From Nitrospira sp. (GTDB taxonomy: Bacteria > Nitrospirota > Thermodesulfovibrionia > UBA6902), in contig JADHUV010000024.1 in NCBI GenBank assembly GCA_016784355.1, positions 1 through 37,812 of the forward strand: DNA of 37,812 nt. Direction: 5' to 3'. Positions 32,394 to 37,812 of this stretch are shown here, one piece after another. Made by a program: the position numbers and the translations under genes. How positions within the stretch are numbered: position 1 is the stretch's first letter; each line of letters opens with the position of its first letter. Below the pieces are notes generated by a model. That model saw nothing but the letters and a program-made list of their open reading frames with translations. It searched no databases and was not told the origin of the DNA.

Positions 32394-33728
32394 CTACTCG
32401 CGACCCTTAAGAAATGTCGGTATTGCATTTGCCTCTCTGGGGCCGATCGTAATCTTCCAGCCTTCAAGCTTGTCCTCAAGCGCACCGCTTAAGATAGCAA
32501 CCTGTCCAGGCAGAATCAGTTCTTTTACTTCAACCATATCAGCCATGCCGCTTTCATTTACGAAGTTAGCGATCTTCGCAGCAGTAAATTTTCCCGCGGC
32601 CCATGCTGTAAGTACTGAGAGACCTTCACAGTCCATGACTGCCAGACGGCTTGGAACCTTACTGTTTTCTATCTCGCCGGATACGATGAAGTAGGTCAGC
32701 GAAAAGTTAGTTGTAATCATGAGAGGTGCCTTCTTATCAGGTTCTCCGATCTCATAGATCTTCTGCTCAACCTGCATAGGAACCTGCGGGTCGGTATAGA
32801 GATTTTGCCTCTGACTGAAGAGGACCAGATTCTTCCATTTTTCTACACTGCTTATCACTACGATCGATGAATACTTTGCAATGGCGACAGAAGCAATGGA
32901 TGTCTCAAGAATAGAATCATCTCTGATAACAGAATTGATAATCGGGTAACCAAGAGGCTTGAAGCTCTTTTTCAGGGCTGCACGCCGAATCTGGGTGTTG
33001 TGTTCGATAATTTCTTTTGCACTTTCAGCACCGGATTCAAGAACTATGTCCTCAACACCGAGGCCTTTGATCTTTTCGGTCAGGGCACTCAGTGCATCAA
33101 GTCCCTTTGCACTTGCTACAAGTGGAAGTCCGTTTGCCTTGGCGATTGCTGCCATAGCTTCTGCGGTCTCATCAGTTGCAGCATAAAGCAGGGGCTTTCT
33201 ATCAGCGATTGCCTTAGCAGCGGCCTCGATAACAGCGGCATCCCTGCAGTTCAGTATAATGGCTGCACCAGGTGCTTTTTCGGCTACTGTCTTTGCAGCG
33301 GCTTCATATGTCGCACTGTCGCCTGATGCACACTCTATAGAGATCGCATCAATCCGGAGTTTCTGTCCCACACGGTCTATCTCGGAACCAGCTACTGCCT
33401 CTGCAGTCGCAGCGAGGTTAGCATCATTGTCCTTGATATTAACAGCGATCGCGCTTGGGTTTACGAACTTCTTCTCATGTCTGAACATGACGTTCTCGCC
33501 GCCCATTTTGGCTGCTGTTGCGCCTGTTCCTAATGCAAATGATCTGATAGGAGGAGCAGATGCCTCTCCCAGCGCGGATTTTGCTTCGTCTGATACATCG
33601 GGACACGCTGACAGTTCGATCCCGCCCTGTGCCAGTTTCATCGCAAATGCGAGACATGTCGGGAACCCGCATTTCTTGCAGTTTGTCTTCGGAAGAAGTT
33701 TGAATATTTGAACTCCGGTTAATGCCAT
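32394..33728 (-). CDS. acsC: Corrinoid iron-sulfur protein large subunit
   Basis: AcsC, with AcsD, carries the methyl group on a cobalamin between the methyltransferase AcsE and AcsB. The 444 residues begin with the [4Fe-4S] module that reduces the cobalt (Cys17, 20, 25, 42: NCKKCGFPTC and SACPD). A TIM-barrel domain and the C-terminal corrinoid-binding domain follow (ITTNFSLTYFIVSGEIENSKVPS, SVLTAWAAGKFTAAKIANF). GGAGG is 7 nt upstream of ATG. It is complete and in operon with acsD. Confidence 0.95.
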   Translation of the reverse strand: MALTGVQIFKLLPKTNCKKCGFPTCLAFAMKLAQGGIELSACPDVSDEAKSALGEASAPPIRSFALGTGATAAKMGGENVMFRHEKKFVNPSAIAVNIKDNDANLAATAEAVAGSEIDRVGQKLRIDAISIECASGDSATYEAAAKTVAEKAPGAAIILNCRDAAVIEAAAKAIADRKPLLYAATDETAEAMAAIAKANGLPLVASAKGLDALSALTEKIKGLGVEDIVLESGAESAKEIIEHNTQIRRAALKKSFKPLGYPIINSVIRDDSILETSIASVAIAKYSSIVVISSVEKWKNLVLFSQRQNLYTDPQVPMQVEQKIYEIGEPDKKAPLMITTNFSLTYFIVSGEIENSKVPSRLAVMDCEGLSVLTAWAAGKFTAAKIANFVNESGMADMVEVKELILPGQVAILSGALEDKLEGWKITIGPREANAIPTFLKGRE

Positions 33729-33766
33729 TTTAAGCCTCCATAATCTTTGTCGTAATCTGTTAAAAA

Positions 33767-33829
33767 AGTGTTGAGCGGTTAGTAATATCTGATCAGGTTC
33801 TCTCCTGACTTATTACGCTACTCAGCACT
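33767..33829 (-). terminator. Terminator-like hairpin between acsD and acsC
   Basis: A nested hairpin: outer arms AGTGCTGAG/CTCAACACT (one mismatch), middle GTAATA/TATTAC, inner TCAGG/CCTGA around a 6-nt loop. On the minus strand it is directly followed by TTTTTT. It begins at the acsD stop. As an intrinsic terminator inside the operon it would reduce acsC and later transcripts, so partial read-through or attenuation is expected. Confidence 0.5.
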
Positions 33830-34769
33830 ACATTAATTCATCAATAGTTTTTTCAACATTCTCTACTGCCCTGGGGTGCCTCATAATAAGGAGGTTAGAC
33901 CCGGAAAGCATCATTGAAGTTGCGGTCACAGTTTCCCAGGAAATACTTCTTTCCTCTAGTTCTCCCCATTCAGGTACATCATTTCCGGAAGCAACTGTCT
34001 CTTTTACCTTCCATACATACATGCCGACATCGCCTACAATCGGGGGCTGCATGGTCGGGTCATTCTGAGCCAGGCCTGCAAGTCTGATACGCTCCATAAC
34101 AGAGTAGGTATACTCAAGACCGTAGCCCAGTGCAGAACACATAGGGTCGGTGATGAGTTTTTCTTTGTCAAAACCCATCTGGGTAATTAGGATATTAAGC
34201 TGCTTTGCAAGGTTGATATCAAGCTCTGACATTGCTATAAGCTTGTGGTTATGGGCAAGCGCGGCTGCAACAATTGTCTTGTAGTTGCCTTCCTGTGCCT
34301 TGCCGATGATGCAGTTATAACCGCTGGCTGCCTCTGCTGCTGCTACAAGTACAGTGGCATCTTTCTCGATATGGTTGGACCCGAGAATGATAAGAGGTAT
34401 ATTGATTGCTGCCAGTACATCTTTGATGGTCTGAGCTGCAGCCTCTGCAGAACGGTCGCCGCGGTCAGGGTGTGTGCTGACAAGCCTGAGTGCGATTGCC
34501 TTAGCGCCCAGCGTTTCCTGACAGTACTTTGCCCAGGATACGGGATCTCCGCTTACATCTTTATATATGCTCTGCACGGTCTCAGGCCAGTCTTCCGGTG
34601 CACAATCCTGAATTTCATATGCCACAACCGGTCTGTTAGGGACCTCTCCCTCAAATGCCAGAAACGGCAGTGTTGTCTCTCCGCCGATGGTCAGTTTGCT
34701 GCCTTCCTTGCCGAAATCAACCGCTAGGACCTTTCCTCCAAATGATTCTTTTGGTACCACAAATGACAT
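33828..34769 (-). CDS. acsD: Corrinoid iron-sulfur protein small subunit
   Basis: AcsD is the TIM-barrel partner of AcsC in the corrinoid iron-sulfur protein. The start is placed at ATG 34769 (313 residues) because GGAGG lies 6 nt upstream; an open frame extends to 34781 via TTG. Family segments include SFVVPKESFGGKV, EDWPETVQSIYKDV, and the C-terminal GDVGMYVWKVKE...WETVTATSMMLSGSNLLIMRHPRAV. Complete and normal in length. Confidence 0.95.
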   Translation of the reverse strand: MSFVVPKESFGGKVLAVDFGKEGSKLTIGGETTLPFLAFEGEVPNRPVVAYEIQDCAPEDWPETVQSIYKDVSGDPVSWAKYCQETLGAKAIALRLVSTHPDRGDRSAEAAAQTIKDVLAAINIPLIILGSNHIEKDATVLVAAAEAASGYNCIIGKAQEGNYKTIVAAALAHNHKLIAMSELDINLAKQLNILITQMGFDKEKLITDPMCSALGYGLEYTYSVMERIRLAGLAQNDPTMQPPIVGDVGMYVWKVKETVASGNDVPEWGELEERSISWETVTATSMMLSGSNLLIMRHPRAVENVEKTIDELM

Positions 34770-34806
34770 AACAACCTCCAAATTTAATAATCTATTCTTT
34801 TTTAAT

Positions 34807-34859
34807 CTTTAAGCTTATGGCTCATTCCTGTTACAACAGGCAAGCCTGAACGCTTAAAG
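34807..34859. other. Branched hairpin between acsE and acsD
   Basis: Outer arms CTTTAAGC/GCTTAAAG (perfect 8 bp), inner GGCT/AGCC, and an apical CCTGT/ACAGG with a 4-nt loop. There is no T-run on the minus strand (A-rich instead), so an RNA-processing or stability element is more likely than a terminator. Confidence 0.5.
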
Positions 34860-34864
34860 TTGTA

Positions 34865-35653
34865 TTACATATCCAGATAAGAATCCGCATATAGTGATTT
34901 GTTAAGGAAGAGGTCGGTTGTCTTCATGACATCAACGAGGTCCTTATCAAGCGGATTTGCGATTGCCGCTGTCAGTCCTGCATACATTAATAATACGAGA
35001 TAAGTTTTGTCGATCAGGCTTCTCATGTTTCTAGGAACTCCGTTTGAGATGTTGCTCAAACCTACAACAGTCTTCATTGGAGGATCATTCAGATCCTGGA
35101 AGTCCTGGATAGCCTTCATTGAATGCATTGCCTGATCCTGTGTAGTACATACCTGCAGGATAAGCGGGTCAAGGTATATGTTTTCAAGAGGTACTCCGAA
35201 TTCCATGGCCCTGCCCATAATCTCAGCAGCAATTCCGCAACGTTCTTCAGAGTCCGCCGGAAGACCGCCTTTTCCTACAGTCAATGCAATGATTTCTGAT
35301 TCATACTTTGCAGCAAGTTCCAGCATTCCGAACCGTTCAGGGTCATTGGATGTAGAGTTGATCAGGGCTTTTCCCCATTCATTATTATGAACTTTCAAGC
35401 CGGCCTCAAGGGCAGATGCGTTGGTCGTGTCCAGGCAGAGCGGCGCCTGAACCTTTTCCTGGATGATCTCTACCATCCATTTCATAAGATCCTCACCCTT
35501 ATCTTCGGCTGGTCCGATGTTTACATCAATAAAATGTGCGCCTGCCTTCCACTGCTCCATCGCAAGGTCCTGGATAGGTTTAGGGTCACGTGCATCCATT
35601 GCCTCTCTGACTTTTTTTGCTATAACACTGATTTTTTCACCAATAATAATCAT
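34865..35653 (-). CDS. acsE: Methyltetrahydrofolate:corrinoid iron-sulfur protein methyltransferase
   Basis: AcsE transfers the methyl group from methyl-tetrahydrofolate to the cobalt of AcsCD. The start at ATG 35653 (262 residues, the usual family length) is preceded by GGAGA; an open frame extends to 35728 but adds 25 residues of non-family sequence. Pterin-binding TIM-barrel motifs are visible: GAHFIDVNIGPAEDKGEDLMKW, PLCLDTTNASALEAGL, ALINSTSND, VGLSNISNGVP. First gene of the acs operon. No metF or other methyl-branch gene is nearby. Confidence 0.96.
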   Translation of the reverse strand: MIIIGEKISVIAKKVREAMDARDPKPIQDLAMEQWKAGAHFIDVNIGPAEDKGEDLMKWMVEIIQEKVQAPLCLDTTNASALEAGLKVHNNEWGKALINSTSNDPERFGMLELAAKYESEIIALTVGKGGLPADSEERCGIAAEIMGRAMEFGVPLENIYLDPLILQVCTTQDQAMHSMKAIQDFQDLNDPPMKTVVGLSNISNGVPRNMRSLIDKTYLVLLMYAGLTAAIANPLDKDLVDVMKTTDLFLNKSLYADSYLDM

Positions 35654-36152
35654 CCGTCTGTCTCCTTTTTTATTCTTTATGCTTTGAATATCTGAAATGA
35701 TAAATATAGTTCTGGAAAAAGTTTTCAATTATAACACAGAAAAAACGAAAAAATACCCGTTAATTAATGAATAAGAAATTTAAATGTTATCCCTTTGGTT
35801 GCCTTTAATTTTATGTACTTGCATATGTAAAAACACCTGTGCCTTGCAGGGCAATATTGCTTGATATAGAGAATTGAAAAATATTAAAAACTAGTTAAAT
35901 ATTGAAACTGCTAATAGCACTTTCCGTGAATACTGCACAATATTTGCGCTTGAGCTCGGAATACATATCTTTGAGCTTGCATGAGAAGTAAAAGCTTATA
36001 AAACAAGAAGTTGTAAAACATTTATTGATAATATAGATTATTTTTTATCCATTGCAGTATCTTGGTATTGGTATATATCCTTAGGGAAAAGGTGAGTACG
36101 CTCACATAATATATATTTATGAAGCGATATTATGTAAGAAGGATTATAAATT
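35654..36152. other. AT-rich intergenic region upstream of acsE and of the riboswitch
   Basis: About 500 nt without a gene. For the minus-strand acs operon a TATAAT hexamer (35728-35733) suggests a start of transcription near 35720 and a roughly 55-nt leader; no good -35 is seen. An ATAGTTCT at 35706-35713, identical to part of the operator at 32335-32342, lies between this -10 and the acsE start. On the other side, an inverted repeat ACATAATAT/ATATTATGT (36104-36112, 36127-36135) and a small GTGAG/CTCAC stem precede the riboswitch. TTGAGCT occurs twice near 35950-35990. No small gene is convincing. Confidence 0.55.
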
Positions 36153-36237
36153 AGGTTTTCGAAAGGGCAAACCCCTGGTAACAGGGAGACGCAAAGCCAC
36201 GGGTTCATAAGAAATATGAATAGCCGGGTTACCGAAG
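36153..36237 (+). promoter_or_regulatory. Cyclic di-GMP class I (GEMM-I) riboswitch
   Basis: Conserved GEMM-I landmarks occur in order: GGGCAAACC, a P2 hairpin (CCCTGGTAACAGGG), GACGCAAAGCC, and the 3' element CCGGGTTACCGAAG. A P1 stem can form between GTTTTCG (about 36155) and CGAAGAAAC (about 36233). The base before CAAACC, which corresponds to G20 in the V. cholerae Vc2 RNA, is G; this is the c-di-GMP form, whereas cGAMP-selective variants have A. It lies 60 nt before the start of the fibronectin-domain gene. Confidence 0.93.
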
Positions 36238-36247
36238 AAACATGCTT

Positions 36248-36291
36248 TTCCTCCGGGAATGATGTTTCGCTTTCGAGGCATTCAGGAGGAA
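36248..36291 (+). promoter_or_regulatory. Putative expression platform sequestering the ribosome site
   Basis: TTCCTCC (36248-36254), just 3' of the aptamer, is perfectly complementary to GGAGGAA (36285-36291), the ribosome site of the next gene. This suggests translational control, with the switch deciding whether the anti-ribosome-site arm is free. Whether ligand turns expression on or off cannot be read from this. Confidence 0.55.
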
Positions 36292-36296
36292 GGCAG

Positions 36297-37385
36297 ATGA
36301 ACAGACAGCATGAAAGTAAGTGCAGCAGTGAGATTGAAACCCGAAAAATATGTATTTATCACCTAATACAGGCGCTAGTTTTTCTTGCTCTGGTAATGTT
36401 TACAACAAGTGCATTTGCCGGATCGGCAAGTCTTGAATGGAGCCCTTCCGATCCCGGAGGTGTCGGGGTAGCTGGTTACAAGGTCTACTCCGGGACATCC
36501 TCCGGTATCTATAACGGGTATGAAGATGTCGGAAATACCACAAGCTATACGGTGAATAACCTTCAGGATGGTCTATGGTACTTTACAGTAACTGCCTATA
36601 GCGCCGGGGGATTAGAAAGCGGGTATGCAAATGAGGTGAGTAAAGTAATAGAGGATGCCGGCGGTCTCGTACTTATCAATACAGTAGCGGATATCTCTGT
36701 AAATGGTTCTGATGGTCCTGTAACTGTGCTGCAGGGGGATAATGTAAATGTACAGGTCTCACTTGCAGCAGGTATTCTTACAGGAGAGGCTGCAGAGTTA
36801 TGGGTGAAAGTATTTGTTCATGATGCGGCATCCGGGATATTTACGCCCATTAATCTTTTTGAGCAGCAGACACCTCTTACGGACATAGCACCAGTAACAC
36901 TGATTAACTCCACGCTTTCTGAAGGGATATACATATTTTATTTTGGCGCGGATCTTGTACAAAACGGTCAGATGGATATGGAAAGTATGTACTACGATGC
37001 GGTCGTTGTGCATGTAAGAGCGGATATACTGGAAGGTATTCAGCCGTCATCCGGAGTGAAAATTAGTGGACAGGATGCCCCTGTAACCTTGGCAGCAACG
37101 GATGAGGTCAGTCTGCAGTTAGAGCTGGATGCTGGATCGTATGGCGGTTATATGGCGGATCTGTGGTTAAAGGCATATATATACTCTAATGATAATGGAT
37201 TTCTGATACCGCTTAATCTTACGGGCGGCGCTATAGAGCTTGCAGGTATGGATCCGGTATCAGTACTGAACAGCCGGATTAATTCTGGGTTCTACATGTT
37301 TCTGTTCGGAGTAGATATGCAGCAGGATGGGGCGTTTGATTCTGAGCAGCTGTATTTTGATTCAGGGTTTGTGAATGTTAAGTGA
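36297..37385 (+). CDS. Secreted fibronectin type III protein with two novel-looking tandem repeats
   Basis: The start is ATG 36297 (362 residues), behind AGGAGGA at 36284-36290; the earlier ATG at 36216 lies inside the riboswitch. A signal peptide with a long n-region ends at about residue 41 (TTSAFA/G). A fibronectin type III domain follows (about 43-117, LEWSPSDPGGVGVAGYKVY...YFTVTAYSAGGLES). Then two copies of a roughly 108-residue unit (131-240 and 254-361) share VTV/VTL openings, AELWVK/ADLWLK, INLF/LNLTG, VTLINS/VSVLNS, YIFYFGADLVQNG/YMFLFGVDMQQDG, and YYDA/YFDS endings. I do not recognise the repeat. It is probably extracellular or surface-associated. No sortase or anchoring signal is seen. 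Confidence 0.87.
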   Translation: MNRQHESKCSSEIETRKICIYHLIQALVFLALVMFTTSAFAGSASLEWSPSDPGGVGVAGYKVYSGTSSGIYNGYEDVGNTTSYTVNNLQDGLWYFTVTAYSAGGLESGYANEVSKVIEDAGGLVLINTVADISVNGSDGPVTVLQGDNVNVQVSLAAGILTGEAAELWVKVFVHDAASGIFTPINLFEQQTPLTDIAPVTLINSTLSEGIYIFYFGADLVQNGQMDMESMYYDAVVVHVRADILEGIQPSSGVKISGQDAPVTLAATDEVSLQLELDAGSYGGYMADLWLKAYIYSNDNGFLIPLNLTGGAIELAGMDPVSVLNSRINSGFYMFLFGVDMQQDGAFDSEQLYFDSGFVNVK

Positions 37386-37409
37386 TGAAGTCAGGGATTA
37401 GGACATATG

Positions 37410-37436
37410 TAGGGGCAGGTTTCAAACCTGCCCTTA
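37410..37436. repeat. Palindromic intergenic repeat, copy 2
   Basis: Same family as 21944-21970 (TAGGGGCAGGTTT then AAACCTGCCC) with the right end decayed to CCCTTA in place of CCCCTA. It lies 24 nt after the fibronectin-domain gene. Confidence 0.82.
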
Positions 37437-37457
37437 ACATGTATAAGTTGTATATAA

Positions 37458-37486
37458 CTGAGATTCCGAGCTTGTCGGAATCTCAG
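37458..37486. repeat. 12-bp hairpin element
   Basis: Perfect arms CTGAGATTCCGA/TCGGAATCTCAG around a 5-nt loop. No T-run follows. The sequence resembles dispersed palindromic repeats seen in other bacterial genomes, but only one copy is present here. Confidence 0.7.
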
Positions 37487-37535
37487 ACATATATGACAGC
37501 GTTTCAATAAGATTTACCTTTAGGTAAATAGGAAC

Positions 37536-37639
37536 CGTAGGGGCTCCCCTTGCGGGTGCCCTGATTTATTAAACATTGCTTTAACACAGTTGGTCGTACG
37601 CAAGCAGAAAATTTGGCACCCGCTAGGGGAGCCCCTACG
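37536..37639. repeat. 25-bp inverted repeat with 54-nt core
   Basis: Left arm 37536-37560 (starts CGTAGGGGCTCCCC) and right arm 37615-37639 (ends GGGGAGCCCCTACG) are complementary over 25 bp with one mismatch. The outer TAGGGGC terminus is shared with the 27-nt palindrome family. The 54-nt core has no coding capacity, so it looks like a miniature non-autonomous element. Confidence 0.78.
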
Positions 37640-37669
37640 ATTTGTCTGATATATTCATTCTCCAACAAA

Positions 37670-37699
37670 AAAAGCCCCCCGGAAATCCGGGGGGCTTTT
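37670..37699. terminator. Strong intrinsic terminator, bidirectional
   Basis: A 14-bp perfect stem (AAAAGCCCCCCGGA/TCCGGGGGGCTTTT) with a 2-nt spacer. A-run upstream and T-run downstream let it work in both directions, serving the plus-strand fibronectin-domain gene and the minus-strand cytochrome gene that converge here. Confidence 0.9.
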
Positions 37700-37710
37700 G
37701 TGTTTCATTG

Positions 37711-37737
37711 AAGGGCAGGTTTGAAACCTGCCCCTAC
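37711..37737. repeat. Palindromic intergenic repeat, copy 3
   Basis: Arms AGGGCAGGTTT and AAACCTGCCCCT with one central base; the left end is changed (AAGGGC in place of TAGGGGC). It sits 7 nt after the stop of the cytochrome gene on the minus strand. Confidence 0.82.
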
Positions 37738-37743
37738 GGTTAA

Positions 37744-37812
37744 TTATTTAATGTGGCAGGTAAGGCAGATTCCTGAACCATTGATCTGTCCTCTAAGAAG
37801 AGGAGAAGAAGC
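37744..37812 (-). CDS. C-terminal end of a c-type cytochrome, partial
   Basis: Only the last 22 codons and a TAA stop (37744-37746) are visible. The end reads GSGICLTCHIK, with a covalent haem-binding CxxCH motif three residues before the stop. A CxxCH so close to the end is typical of multihaem cytochromes of the doubled-CxxCH or c3 kind. Everything else lies outside the window, so haem number and role are unknown. It converges on the riboswitch-controlled gene. Confidence 0.8.
   Translation of the reverse strand, partial: ASSPLLRGQINGSGICLTCHIK

Larger units (their letters stand above)
37386..37743. other. Intergenic cluster of palindromic elements
   Basis: A 358-nt gap between the fibronectin-domain gene and a cytochrome gene on the other strand. 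It contains two copies of the repeat also found at 21944, one 12-bp hairpin, one 25-bp inverted repeat and one terminator, each listed separately. I see no coding sequence. Confidence 0.75.

Noticed and set aside
34865..35728. Longer acsE frame starting at 35728
   Set aside because: The extra 25 residues are not family-like and overlap the promoter region; ATG 35653 has a ribosome site and gives the standard 262-residue length.
36153..36237. Riboswitch as a cGAMP-selective (GEMM-Ib) variant, as in Geobacter cytochrome genes
   Set aside because: The specificity base before CAAACC is G here, whereas cGAMP-selective forms have A. Mixed specificity cannot be excluded without binding data.
36216..36296. 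Upstream ATG giving a longer fibronectin-domain protein
   Set aside because: This start lies within the riboswitch aptamer, has no ribosome site, and would put a non-signal segment before the signal peptide; ATG 36297 has AGGAGGA.
37386..37743. CRISPR array in the repeat-rich end region
   Set aside because: The repeats are palindromes of different kinds at irregular distances, with no regular spacers and no cas gene.

Overview
The window reads as a chromosomal segment of an anaerobic, Gram-negative-type, probably autotrophic bacterium. The evidence is a complete bacterial-type CODH/acetyl-CoA synthase gene set, type II secretion pseudopilins, a Wsp-like chemosensory operon and a c-di-GMP riboswitch beside a CxxCH cytochrome. 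This mix is typical of Nitrospirota (Thermodesulfovibrio-like) or Desulfobacterota. That placement is inference; no rRNA or other marker gene is present to prove it. I saw no tRNA, rRNA, CRISPR array, transposase or phage gene.

Layout. 1-811 (-): HtrA/DegP protease, cut off by the window edge. 1035-3642 (+): nadE, a small putative lipoprotein and a PilZ-like protein. 3693-10032 (-): the type II secretion set gspG-H-I-J-K-L-M-N followed by ribD; gspC-F are not here. 10248-12261 (+): a GT87-like membrane protein and an RluA-family pseudouridine synthase. 12328-21384 (+): a seven-gene Wsp-like cluster (CheW, CheR-TPR, CheW, triple-HAMP MCP, CheA-REC, CheB, REC-GGDEF). 21308-21885 (-): an intact MntA-type nucleotidyltransferase antitoxin with only a stump of its HepT partner.

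22000-35653 (-) is the Wood-Ljungdahl (acetyl-CoA pathway) block, in transcription order acsE, acsD, acsC, a Fur-family regulator, acsB, cooS/acsA, a NuoE-like subunit, a NuoF-like subunit fused to CBS domains, a small Fe-S protein that duplicates the tail of the NuoF-like protein, and a NuoG-like subunit. The methyltransferase passes a methyl group to the corrinoid protein AcsCD. CooS makes CO, and AcsB joins CO and methyl with CoA. The NADH-oxidoreductase-like module is placed to supply or accept electrons. Most longer gaps in the block carry hairpins, and a palindromic Fur/PerR-like site lies just upstream of the regulator.

35654-36152 is a roughly 500-nt AT-rich gap. It is followed by a class I c-di-GMP riboswitch (36153-36237) and a secreted fibronectin-type-III protein (36297-37385). 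37386-37743 is a cluster of palindromic repeats plus a strong terminator, and the window ends in the C-terminus of a c-type cytochrome (-).

Two themes stand out. One is c-di-GMP: a diguanylate cyclase output, a PilZ-like protein and a riboswitch all lie within 33 kb. The other is a CODH/ACS operon with its own redox module, in which one subunit has a CBS pair that could sense adenylates. Coordinates and motifs were read by eye; no database search was run.
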